Notes under the pieces: generated by a model
Seen by the model: the letters and a program-made list of their open reading frames with translations, nothing else
What the model was told of the DNA's origin: nothing
Databases searched by the model: none
Program-made: the position numbers and the translations under genes
Part shown: piece by piece, positions 15,779 to 23,901 of the stretch
Layout of the letters: each line of letters starts with the position of its first letter
How positions within the stretch are numbered: position 1 is the first letter of the stretch
DNA from: Chryseobacterium joostei
GTDB lineage: Bacteria; Bacteroidota; Bacteroidia; Flavobacteriales; Weeksellaceae
NCBI RefSeq assembly: GCF_003815775.1
Contig: NZ_CP033926.1
Location: forward strand, 4,588,001-4,652,000
Reading direction: 5' to 3'
Length of the DNA: 64,000 nt

Positions 15779-16489
15779 CTATTTTGTATACAATTCCAAG
15801 AGAGCATTTTTATAAGCTTCTCCGATCTGAAGCTTCAGGAAATTATGGTCTTCCGTAGGAATAGTGGTAATGATTTCGTTGGTTGAAAATACTTTGATAG
15901 AGGCCAGTGCAATGATCTCCTTTTTGTTAACCTGTGCAAAATCATTGGCTGGAAGCATTTCCAGAAGGTTTTTAAAATTAAGATTCTTTAAAACGATAGT
16001 TGTTCCGTCATTGAGAATGATATCTTTATCACGACTGTCTATTTCTGAGGTCTTAATATAGGCAATCTGCTCTGTTAAAATAACTGTTTTACCGATATTG
16101 GTATTCCATTCAATAAAGGCTTTCTTCTGAACGGTAGTAATTTGTTCCTTGGCTTTTTCAAAAGCCTGTACCAAACGTTCTTTTTTGATGGGCTTTCGTA
16201 CATAATCTACAACATTCAGGTCAAATGCCTCAGCTGCGTATTCTTTGTAAGCGGTAGTAAAGATTATTTTTTTGGAACCAGAAATTAGCTCTGCAACCTG
16301 AAGCCCCGTCATTCCGGGCATTTCGATGTCCAGTATACAAAGATTACAATGCAGAGAATCAATTTCATTTAGAAATATTTTAGGATCATTGAAAGCTTTT
16401 ATGACTTCTACGTCATCAATTTGCTCACATAGAAGCTTTAGATAGCTTATGGCTAGTAGTTCATCATCCAGAATAACGCACTTTATCAT
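15779..16489 (-). CDS. LytTR-family response regulator
   Basis: 236 residues. The receiver domain (1-120) has the acidic pair at Asp8/Asp9, phospho-acceptor Asp54 (LDIEMPG) and Lys99 (VRKP). A LytTR DNA-binding domain (about 135-235) follows, with the usual IAYIKTSE and NFAQVNKK-like core. The sensor kinase gene is immediately upstream and overlaps by 26 bases, so the two proteins form a pair. No target promoter is evident in the window. Confidence 0.88.
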   Translation of the reverse strand: MIKCVILDDELLAISYLKLLCEQIDDVEVIKAFNDPKIFLNEIDSLHCNLCILDIEMPGMTGLQVAELISGSKKIIFTTAYKEYAAEAFDLNVVDYVRKPIKKERLVQAFEKAKEQITTVQKKAFIEWNTNIGKTVILTEQIAYIKTSEIDSRDKDIILNDGTTIVLKNLNFKNLLEMLPANDFAQVNKKEIIALASIKVFSTNEIITTIPTEDHNFLKLQIGEAYKNALLELYTK

Positions 16490-17237
16490 AAAATTCTCCT
16501 AAATTGATTTTTAATTCTGCAGTGAAGATACCGTTTTTTGAACTTCTTTCCAGTTGGTAGTAGGTGCTATAGATCATTTTAAGCCTTTGATCCAAAGACT
16601 GACTTCCAAATCCGCTTTTTTCCTTTTCCAGAATATTTTTTAATGAAGCTTTATTACTCACCTTCATCGTAAAAATACCGTTTTCAAGTTCCAGATAAAT
16701 AGAAATGAAAGAATCCTGGGCCAGAAAATCAGTATGTTTGAAAGCATTTTCAATAAGATCAACAGAAATCAATGGTGCAAAGACTTTTTCTTCATAAACG
16801 GAATCCGATTTATTGACCTTAGATTTGATCCTGAAATCAAAAAGGGGATTGATCTTAATTTTATTAATTTCAATAAGGCTTAAGGCAAAATTTAGCTCCT
16901 CCTTCGGACTTACATACTTATTATTGCTTTCATATAGAATATAATCCAGAACATTGGCCAGTTTATCCAGAGACATATAAGTCTGGTAGGCATGTGACTG
17001 AACAGAATTAAGTATATTTTTAAACAAATGCGGGTTCAGCTTTGTTCCGATATGCTCTAAGCGAACTTCATTAAGGCGTTGCTCAATAATCTTATTGGTT
17101 TCGGACAGCTTGGTATTTTTCTGTTTCAGCTTCTGATTTTGGCTGAAAAGATAAATACTGGTCGTTAAAAAAAGGAAAATGGCAAAGACTCCGATGAATA
17201 TCAGATAATCATGAATCATGTAGTAATTGCCTTCCAT
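16464..17237 (-). CDS. LytS-type sensor histidine kinase
   Basis: 257 residues. One transmembrane helix (about 8-32), then a coiled coil (35-62), then the His_kinase dimerisation/phosphorylation box with His70 in LNPHLFKNILNS. The usual NPHFLFN is altered here but the His is retained. An ATP-binding domain follows with DLIENAFKH (N box) and a GFGSQSLDQRL glycine motif. There is no periplasmic sensor domain, so it probably senses within the membrane or through a partner. The start may be Met7 instead of Met1. Confidence 0.85.
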   Translation of the reverse strand: MEGNYYMIHDYLIFIGVFAIFLFLTTSIYLFSQNQKLKQKNTKLSETNKIIEQRLNEVRLEHIGTKLNPHLFKNILNSVQSHAYQTYMSLDKLANVLDYILYESNNKYVSPKEELNFALSLIEINKIKINPLFDFRIKSKVNKSDSVYEEKVFAPLISVDLIENAFKHTDFLAQDSFISIYLELENGIFTMKVSNKASLKNILEKEKSGFGSQSLDQRLKMIYSTYYQLERSSKNGIFTAELKINLGEFYDKVRYSG

Positions 17238-17253
17238 AATTTGTTTTTAAAAA

Positions 17254-17625
17254 CTATTTAAGTTTTTTTAAGCTAATAAAACCTGCGTGATCCTCACATT
17301 TGTCAAAATGAATTTCGAATCTCGGATTTTTTTCAGGATAGGTGATAACATAATCCGGACATGGTTTCTTTTGTGCATGACTACGGTCAAAATCTACTTT
17401 TCCGTTGGTAATTATACTGTCTTTTAAAAACTTTTCATCAATATTATTTAAAATCATTTCATTATGAAATTCTTCTGAATATTGAAATTCTTTAGAAAGG
17501 GTTTCGGCAATTACACGGCTGTTGGGTAGATACCCGCTGCAGCTTGCTCCTTTCTTGTTTAAAATAAAAAATACAATAACTAGCCCCGGAATGAAGCCTA
17601 TTGCATAAAATTTAAGTTTTTTCAT
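17254..17625 (-). CDS. Membrane-anchored small protein next to ald
   Basis: 123 residues with one N-terminal hydrophobic segment (about 5-22) that could be a signal anchor. The extracytoplasmic part has three Cys residues (ASCSGY, PCPDY, KCEDH), enough for a disulphide. Family not recognised. The start ATG lies directly next to the ald stop, so the two genes are co-transcribed. The gap to the histidine kinase gene downstream is 16 bases, suggesting a four-gene run on the minus strand. Confidence 0.65.
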   Translation of the reverse strand: MKKLKFYAIGFIPGLVIVFFILNKKGASCSGYLPNSRVIAETLSKEFQYSEEFHNEMILNNIDEKFLKDSIITNGKVDFDRSHAQKKPCPDYVITYPEKNPRFEIHFDKCEDHAGFISLKKLK

Positions 17626-18816
17626 TTAGAAAATTAAAAGATTGATATCGTGGTACGTAAGTCCGAAACGGTCACAGATGATCTTTTTTGTATGTCTTCC
17701 TTTGTACATATATAAGCTCTGCTTCATTTCATTTTTGCGGATTAGCATGTTTTCAAAGCCGCCTTCTTCATCATAATTTAAAATATAGGAAAGGAAGAAA
17801 TTTGAGATTGCCTTTGTTGTAGTTCTTGGCATTCTTGATGTAAGGTTCGGAAGTCCGCAGTGGATAACACCGTGCTTGATGATGTAAGGATCTTCCATGG
17901 TTGTAAGTTCTGATGTTTCAATCACCTTACCGTTGTCTATGGTAATATCGATAATGACACTTCCTTTTTTCATCTTCATCACCATATCTTCGGTTACGAT
18001 AGGGGTCATATTTAATCTTGGAAGAGCTCCAATTACTACATCTGCACGTCTTAGGCTTTTGCTAAGCTCCTTAGGATCAATGATGGAAGTGGGAACGCGG
18101 CTGTCAACCATTGTGTGAAGCCTTCTCAGCTTCGACAATGAGTTGTCGAATACCTTGATACTTGCTCCCAAGCCGATGGCTGCCTTTGTGGCAAATTCAC
18201 CTACAATTCCTGCTCCAAGGATTACGACTTCTGCAGGTCTTACACCCGTAATTCCGCCAAGCATTAAACCGTTGGAAAGGGCTAGTAATTCTGAAGCATA
18301 TAGAACAGAAACGGTTCCTGCAATTTCACCGATTAGTCTTACCAGTGCAAGCTGCTTATATTCATCAACGATAAATTCAAAGGCGATTGCATTTATTTTT
18401 TTCTCTGCAAGCTTAAGGAAATATTCTTTATCCCTAAGATTAATTTGAAGGGCTGAAACCAAATAGGTATTAGGTTTCATAAAGTCGATTTCGTCCTCAG
18501 TGGGAGGGTTAATCTTTAAGATCAGATCCTGTCCGAATGCTTCCTTCGGATCATTGGTAATCTTAGCCCCAGATTCGGAATATTGTAAATCTGTAAAAAA
18601 TGAACCTTGTCCGGCCCCCGATTCTACGATGATCTCATGGCCGTGCTCTACCAATACCTGTACTGCGTCCGGAGTAATGCAGGTTCTCCTTTCGTTGAGA
18701 CAGGTTTCCTTAGGAATTCCAATACTGAATTGTTTTCCTTTCTTTATAACCTCCAATTTTTCCTCTTTCGGCATCAATTCTTCTTCTGTGAAAGGAGTAA
18801 AAATGTTTGTGCTCAT
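17626..18816 (-). CDS. ald: Alanine dehydrogenase
   Basis: 396 residues. Catalyses reversible NAD-dependent deamination of alanine to pyruvate and ammonium. The N-terminal substrate domain contains IGIPKET and ERR. The Rossmann region (about 190-220) has VILGAGIVGEFATKAA. The C-terminal half keeps the HGVIHCGLPNLTSRMPRTTT segment typical of alanine dehydrogenase/transhydrogenase proteins. It is about 25 residues longer than typical enzymes because of an N-terminal extension and a tail. A transhydrogenase alpha-subunit role is unlikely, as no pntB partner is present. Confidence 0.9.
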   Translation of the reverse strand: MSTNIFTPFTEEELMPKEEKLEVIKKGKQFSIGIPKETCLNERRTCITPDAVQVLVEHGHEIIVESGAGQGSFFTDLQYSESGAKITNDPKEAFGQDLILKINPPTEDEIDFMKPNTYLVSALQINLRDKEYFLKLAEKKINAIAFEFIVDEYKQLALVRLIGEIAGTVSVLYASELLALSNGLMLGGITGVRPAEVVILGAGIVGEFATKAAIGLGASIKVFDNSLSKLRRLHTMVDSRVPTSIIDPKELSKSLRRADVVIGALPRLNMTPIVTEDMVMKMKKGSVIIDITIDNGKVIETSELTTMEDPYIIKHGVIHCGLPNLTSRMPRTTTKAISNFFLSYILNYDEEGGFENMLIRKNEMKQSLYMYKGRHTKKIICDRFGLTYHDINLLIF

Positions 18817-18884
18817 CCTTAAATTAAATTATGTCTTACAGATTGTTTTTTTACACTTAATTAGTAAGCAAAGATACATAATAT

Positions 18885-19292
18885 TTAATCGAATGAAACT
18901 TCTCTGTTTTCACCCGTATTCAGAATACTCATTGTGTGGTAGTTGAGCCCGTAAAGCTCATCTTCATATACTTCCGGCCATTCAATAATGCATAGAAAAG
19001 AGTTATCAAGATATTCTTCAATCCCGATATCATAAACTTCTTCAATGTTTTTTAGACGATAAAGATCAAAGTGATATACTTTTCCTTTTGACGTGTTGTA
19101 TTCATTAACAATAGAATAAGTAGGAGAGTTAACCTCATCTTTACTTCCCAGATTTTTAAGTAAAAATTGAGTGAAAGTGGTTTTTCCCGCTCCCAGATTT
19201 CCCTTTAATAACAGGATGTTATGTTTTAATTCAGGAATGATGGTGTCAACAATTTCCTGCCAGTCTTCAATTGTATGGATAGTGAACTGCAT
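18885..19292 (-). CDS. tsaE: tRNA threonylcarbamoyladenosine biosynthesis ATPase
   Basis: 135 residues. The Walker A motif is GNLGAGKTT (about 31-39). The family signature SPTY, HFDLYRL and IEWPE all follow in order. TsaE joins TsaB and TsaD in making the t6A modification on ANN-decoding tRNAs. It is a single-domain protein of normal length. It is divergent from dnaG, sharing a 97-base intergenic region. Confidence 0.92.
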   Translation of the reverse strand: MQFTIHTIEDWQEIVDTIIPELKHNILLLKGNLGAGKTTFTQFLLKNLGSKDEVNSPTYSIVNEYNTSKGKVYHFDLYRLKNIEEVYDIGIEEYLDNSFLCIIEWPEVYEDELYGLNYHTMSILNTGENREVSFD

Positions 19293-19355
19293 ATGCTAAT
19301 TTGTTTGCAAAAATAATCATAAAAATCCTCGGAATATATAAGTGCGTTTATATAA

Positions 19356-19385
19356 TTGTAAGGTTTTTTTTTATGTGTATTTTTG
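19356..19385 (+). promoter_or_regulatory. dnaG promoter, TTG and TATTTTTG
   Basis: TTG at 19356-19358, a 19-base spacer, then TATTTTTG at 19378-19385: a full match to the Bacteroidetes primary promoter. The dnaG ATG follows after only four bases, implying a leaderless or nearly leaderless mRNA. Confidence 0.7.
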
Positions 19386-19389
19386 TACC

Positions 19390-21378
19390 ATGATTTCTAA
19401 GCAGACCATTGATAAAATATTCTCCACAATCCGCGTTGAAGAGATTGTAGGTGAGTATGTGCAGTTGAAAAGAGCAGGGTCTAACTTTAAAGGACTCAGC
19501 CCTTTTCATGAAGAAAAGTCTCCAAGTTTTGTGGTTTCTCCAAGTAAGCAGATCTGGAAGGATTTCTCTACAGGAAAAGGAGGTACAGCGATCTCTTTCC
19601 TAATGGAAATTGAAAACTTTACTTATCCTGAGGCACTTCGCCATGCAGCCAAGAAATACGGAATTGAAATTGAAGAAGATCTCCGTGAAATTTCTGAGGA
19701 AGCAAAGCATGCACAGACTGAAAAGGATCTATTGTATAAGATCCATGAGGTTGCCAATACCTATTTTCAGGAGATCCTTTGGGATGATGATGAGGGTAGA
19801 AGTATAGGTCTTGCTTATTTTAAGGAAAGAGAGCTTAAGGATGATATTATCAAGAAGTTCCAGCTTGGATATTCACCCGAAAAAAAGAATGCCTTTACAA
19901 CCTATGCTTTAGAAAAAGGATACAATAAGGAGATTCTTGAAAAATCAGGACTTTCCATTTTCCCTGAAAATACACCTGCAGGAGTAGATCGTTTCAGAGA
20001 AAGGGTTATTTTCCCGATCCATAGTTTTTCAGGAAGGGTTTTAGGATTTGGAGCAAGGATTCTTAAGAACAATGTTAAGACTGCAAAGTATCTCAATTCA
20101 CCGGAAACAGAGATTTATCATAAATCCAATGTTCTTTACGGATTAAACCAAAGTAAGCAGGCTATTTCGAGAAAGAATGGCTGTCTTTTGGTAGAAGGAT
20201 ATATGGATGTGATTTCTCTTCATATGTCCGGAATAGAGAACGTGGTAGCCAGTTCCGGAACTTCCCTGACTACAGAGCAAATTAAGTTGATTAAAAGGCT
20301 TACAGAAAATGTAACGATCCTTTTTGACGGAGACAATGCCGGTATTAAAGCCAGTTTCCGAAGCATTGATATGTTGCTGACAGAGGGAATGAACATCCGC
20401 GTATTGCTATTTCCGGATGGTGATGACCCGGATTCCTTTGCCAGAAAACATCCACAGGAATATGTTGAAAAATACATTGAAAATGAAGCGATGGATTTCA
20501 TCGACTTTAAGGCTGAAATTCTTCTAAGGGATGTAGGAAGTGATCCTATAAAAAAGGCTGAAGCTATTCGTGATATTGTAAAATCGGTTTCCTTTGTACA
20601 GAACGCACTGAAAAGAGAGGTGTATCTTAAGGAGGTTTCCAATAAGTTTGGTCTTTCTGAGCAGAGTCTTTTTAATGAGCTGGATGTTCAGAAACAAATT
20701 ACTCAGAATCAGACGCATCATGTTCAGCAGCAGCAAAAAGAAAAAGCGGCAGCTCCAAAAATGGAGATTGTTCCGTTGGATAAGGAAAAAGAAGATCCCT
20801 TTCTGTTTGATGTCTTGTTTATGGAGAATAAACTGGTAGATCATATGCTGATGTTTGGGGATATTGTATTGAAGAGGAAGAATGAACAAAATGAAGAGTA
20901 TCAGATTACCGTTATTGAGGAAATTTTGCATCATTTTGAAGAGGAGCAATATACATTTTTAGTTAAAGAAAACGAGATCATTATTAACCAGGTAAGAGAG
21001 GGAATTCAGAAAGATGAACTTAGAAGTGGGAACTTTTTTGTATCTTTTATGGATGAAGAGATTACCACCAAGGTGGTGGATGCCTTACTGCCTTTGGATG
21101 AACTTGAAAACTGGGCTTCCAGAAACATCTATCCGCCCAATTACGGAGATAAGGTGGCAGATCAGATCAAAGGGGATGTTTTATTGCATAAATACAGGTA
21201 TATTGATTATTTAATCACAGAAACAGCCAAGGAACTTGATGAATACAGCAGTACGGATGAAACCAAGTATTATGAGCTGATTAAAAAGATTACCTTACTG
21301 AAACAGGCTTCCATACGATTAAGCAATATCATCGAATACTCACCGATTAAGGGTATTTATGGGAATAGAAAAAGATAG
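19390..21378 (+). CDS. dnaG: DNA primase lacking zinc-finger cysteines
   Basis: 662 residues from the ATG at 19390; an upstream ATG at 19342 lies before the promoter and is rejected. Makes RNA primers at the replication fork. The N-terminal domain keeps the CHC2 fold pattern (SPFHEEKSPSF, GKGGTAISF), but Ser37, Asp58 and Thr61 replace all three cysteines that bind zinc, leaving only His40. The catalytic TOPRIM core is intact (EGYMDVI, then FDGDNAG). The C-terminal 200 residues are the helicase-binding region with a Gln-rich linker. tsaE is divergent; clpP follows 109 bases downstream. Confidence 0.92.
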   Translation: MISKQTIDKIFSTIRVEEIVGEYVQLKRAGSNFKGLSPFHEEKSPSFVVSPSKQIWKDFSTGKGGTAISFLMEIENFTYPEALRHAAKKYGIEIEEDLREISEEAKHAQTEKDLLYKIHEVANTYFQEILWDDDEGRSIGLAYFKERELKDDIIKKFQLGYSPEKKNAFTTYALEKGYNKEILEKSGLSIFPENTPAGVDRFRERVIFPIHSFSGRVLGFGARILKNNVKTAKYLNSPETEIYHKSNVLYGLNQSKQAISRKNGCLLVEGYMDVISLHMSGIENVVASSGTSLTTEQIKLIKRLTENVTILFDGDNAGIKASFRSIDMLLTEGMNIRVLLFPDGDDPDSFARKHPQEYVEKYIENEAMDFIDFKAEILLRDVGSDPIKKAEAIRDIVKSVSFVQNALKREVYLKEVSNKFGLSEQSLFNELDVQKQITQNQTHHVQQQQKEKAAAPKMEIVPLDKEKEDPFLFDVLFMENKLVDHMLMFGDIVLKRKNEQNEEYQITVIEEILHHFEEEQYTFLVKENEIIINQVREGIQKDELRSGNFFVSFMDEEITTKVVDALLPLDELENWASRNIYPPNYGDKVADQIKGDVLLHKYRYIDYLITETAKELDEYSSTDETKYYELIKKITLLKQASIRLSNIIEYSPIKGIYGNRKR

Positions 21379-21487
21379 TTTAAAGACATCAATTTTCAGG
21401 ATTCTGTGACAAAAAGTCCTATAAAATTTTAGGAATAAATATTGTAATTTAAACTTCGAGAATATTAAAATAATACATAATAGAAAT

Positions 21488-22174
21488 ATGGACATTAAAA
21501 AAGATTTCAGAGACTTCTCTGTAAAGCATTTAGGAAACAACGGTTTGGTTACCGATCAGTATATGGGTATGTATGGCCCAACGAATCTTACACCGTACAT
21601 CATGGAGGAAAGAAGATTAAACGTTGCTCAGATGGACGTTTTCTCCCGTTTGATGATGGACAGAATTATCTTCCTGGGAACAGGTATTGATGATCAGGTA
21701 GCGAACATCGTTACAGCACAGCTTTTATTCTTGGAAAGTGCTGATCCGTCAAAAGACATTCAGATCTACATCAACTCTCCTGGTGGTAGCGTTTATGCAG
21801 GTTTAGGAATTTATGACACTATGCAGATCATTAAGCCTGACGTAGCAACAATCTGTACAGGTATGGCTGCTTCAATGGGAGCTGTATTATTGGTTGCAGG
21901 TGAAAAAGGAAAACGTTCTGCTTTAAAGCACTCAAGAGTAATGATTCACCAGCCTTCAGGAGGTGCACAAGGGGTTGCTTCTGATATGGAGATCAACTTG
22001 AGAGAGATGCTGAAATTAAAGCAGGAGCTTTATGAGATCATTGGTCACCATTCAGGACAAACTTATGAGTGGGTTGAAAAATCTTCTGATAGAGATTACT
22101 GGATGACTTCTGAAGAAGCAAAAGGCTACGGAATGGTAGATGAGGTTCTTCAAAGATCTACTGAGAAAAAATAA
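21488..22174 (+). CDS. clpP: ATP-dependent Clp protease proteolytic subunit
   Basis: 228 residues. Serine peptidase of the Clp barrel, working with ClpX or ClpA-type unfoldases. The catalytic triad is visible: Ser129 (GMAASMG), His154 (MIHQPSGG) and Asp203 (SDRDYWM). The 35-residue N-terminal extension before the mature fold is probably a propeptide. The gene stands alone, with its own intergenic region before it and a strong hairpin terminator after it. Confidence 0.95.
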   Translation: MDIKKDFRDFSVKHLGNNGLVTDQYMGMYGPTNLTPYIMEERRLNVAQMDVFSRLMMDRIIFLGTGIDDQVANIVTAQLLFLESADPSKDIQIYINSPGGSVYAGLGIYDTMQIIKPDVATICTGMAASMGAVLLVAGEKGKRSALKHSRVMIHQPSGGAQGVASDMEINLREMLKLKQELYEIIGHHSGQTYEWVEKSSDRDYWMTSEEAKGYGMVDEVLQRSTEKK

Positions 22175-22192
22175 TTGATTTTAAAAATCATA

Positions 22193-22222
22193 AAAAAACG
22201 TACCTGAAGAGGTACGTTTTTT
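22193..22222. terminator. Bidirectional terminator between clpP and the T9SS gene
   Basis: A 13-base-pair stem with arms AAAAAACGTACCT and AGGTACGTTTTTT and loop GAAG. Flanking A and T runs allow it to end both the clpP transcript and the minus-strand gene at 22264. Confidence 0.9.
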
Positions 22223-22263
22223 TGTTATGATAAACCTTGTGTATACAAAGTTCAGAATATTTC

Positions 22264-23382
22264 TTATTTCTTAACCATCCTATGTATCGTAGAACTGTTC
22301 GATGTCTTAATCTCCACCCAATATACGCCTGCATTTAAAGATTTCACATTGATTGTTGCTGCTTGGGAAGTCATTACCTTTTGTCCCGGCGCAGAATAAA
22401 TATTCACTTCCTTAATGTTTTCTGATGTTTCAATATGAATAAAATCACTTGTCGGATTAGGATAAACACCGAATTTATTTTTCTGTACAGAAGCAACTCC
22501 TAATGTTGCATTATTAGCTTCTGTAGGAGTAAATGGTCTCCTTTCTCCAAAACCTAATCCTAGCCAGCTATTATTACTCAATTGTATTTGACTAAGATCT
22601 GCTTTTTTCTGCCAGCTCGAAAGATCTTTTCCTGTATATAATTTCCAGTTTTGTGTTCCTGAAGTGTTTCCTGCAAAGGTATTTAATGATAGATTGGAGA
22701 TTTGATTATTACCTGAAGTGAAATTAAAATAGGAAGCCTGAGACTTAATAAGCTGTAGTGCCTGTTCTGCGGTTATACTTCCGTTATATTTAATTCCAAA
22801 AACAAAAGAATTTGCACTGCCATTGGCATTATCGGTTCCAAAGTCTATCACAACAAGGCTTTTGTTATTTCCTGTTCCAATCCAGTTGATGATTTGGGAT
22901 GAGGTAAACCATTGGGAGCTGTAGGCAGGGACAGGAGTGGATGGCGGAATGTCAACTTGGCCATTATCAGTACCATAGGTAATCCCAAACCAAAGTCCGT
23001 CTGTTAAATGAACATAACCGGCCCCATTATTTTCATTAGACATATTTTCTGCACTTGGCCCGAACCAGGGAATCCAGGAATCATCGGTACCCGGAGCATG
23101 ATGGTTATAGGAGAAGCTGAACAGATATCCTGAAAAAATATCAGCCTGCATTTTAGGCTCTGCTGATATAATGGCATTGATCATGTCTTCTGCCATTAGA
23201 TTATCGGCGTCAAAACGATACCCCCACGCATAGGATTTTGGAGTGTTATTGTCATTGAAATCGGCAATGAAATAAGCCTTTTTAGAACCCGTTCCTACCC
23301 AAAACTTAATGTCGTTTTCTGTGAATTGAGCAAAGAAAAACTGCATACAAAGCAGCAAGAAAAAAAGATAGATTTTTCTCAT
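22264..23382 (-). CDS. T9SS-exported two-repeat protein under a cobalamin riboswitch
   Basis: 372 residues. Signal peptide of about 19 residues (FFFAQ). Two copies of a roughly 110-residue domain follow: 24-135 starting WVGTGSKKAYFIADF and 164-280 starting WIGTGNNKSLVVIDF. Each contains a GYRF- or GIKY-like strand and a TAEQALQLI-like helix, and ends in WFG or WLGLGFG. The last 75 residues are a type IX sorting tail (FGVYPNPTSDFIHIE). It should reach the cell surface. A B12 riboswitch lies in the leader and no second gene follows, so a role in capturing or handling corrinoids is inferred. The family is not named with certainty. Confidence 0.8.
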   Translation of the reverse strand: MRKIYLFFLLLCMQFFFAQFTENDIKFWVGTGSKKAYFIADFNDNNTPKSYAWGYRFDADNLMAEDMINAIISAEPKMQADIFSGYLFSFSYNHHAPGTDDSWIPWFGPSAENMSNENNGAGYVHLTDGLWFGITYGTDNGQVDIPPSTPVPAYSSQWFTSSQIINWIGTGNNKSLVVIDFGTDNANGSANSFVFGIKYNGSITAEQALQLIKSQASYFNFTSGNNQISNLSLNTFAGNTSGTQNWKLYTGKDLSSWQKKADLSQIQLSNNSWLGLGFGERRPFTPTEANNATLGVASVQKNKFGVYPNPTSDFIHIETSENIKEVNIYSAPGQKVMTSQAATINVKSLNAGVYWVEIKTSNSSTIHRMVKK

Positions 23383-23467
23383 AATATAATTAAATTAAAG
23401 TTTTATTCCCGAAACTTATTACAGAAAAAAGAATCAGATCCTTAGTTCTGTAATTAAAAATGTATTC

Positions 23468-23632
23468 AAGGCAGGTCTCCTGGCTTACATCCTTATAGCT
23501 AACCTTCCCGGATTTTTTGATCCAGTGGTATAATATTGCTATAGGTGAAACGGCTTACAGTTGCGGGTACAGCTCAAGAATTGAATAATATTCTCACTTG
23601 ATTCCCTATTAATGAACAGTGTTCAACCTTAA
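23468..23632 (-). ncRNA. Cobalamin riboswitch
   Basis: On the minus strand the conserved blocks occur in order: AGGGAATCAAGTG, GCTGTACCCGCAACTGTAAG, CACTGG, CGGGAAGG, and the B12 box GTAAGCCAGGAGACCTGCC at about 23470-23488. It ends about 85 bases before the T9SS gene start. A weak stem (TTACAGAA with TTCTGTAA, 23414-23454) lies between them and may be the expression platform. It lacks a strong T tract, so control at translation initiation is as likely as termination. The 519-base gap 23383-23901 also holds the promoter of the divergent phytase-like gene. Confidence 0.93.
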
Positions 23633-23901
23633 ATCGCTGCAAATATATCATATAAATTTTTGAAGACGTTTTGTGAATTATGTACGAAATTGTGCTTTTT
23701 TTGATGGTTATATATGCTTTGTTGCTTTAGATTTCATGAGTTGATACTTAATTTTAGTTTGTCTTTTGATTTTCGGATCAAACGGTGGGTTTTTATTGTT
23801 TATATTGAATTCATTCTTGGGTTTCATTGTTAAAACATAATTATTATTGCATTCAAGATCAGTTTACAATCAATCTATACTTTCGCGCCATAAAAGTTAA
23901 T

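Noticed and set aside
19342..19389. N-terminal extension of DnaG from ATG 19342
   Set aside because: The promoter TTG-N19-TATTTTTG lies inside it and the family alignment starts at MISKQTI, ATG 19390.
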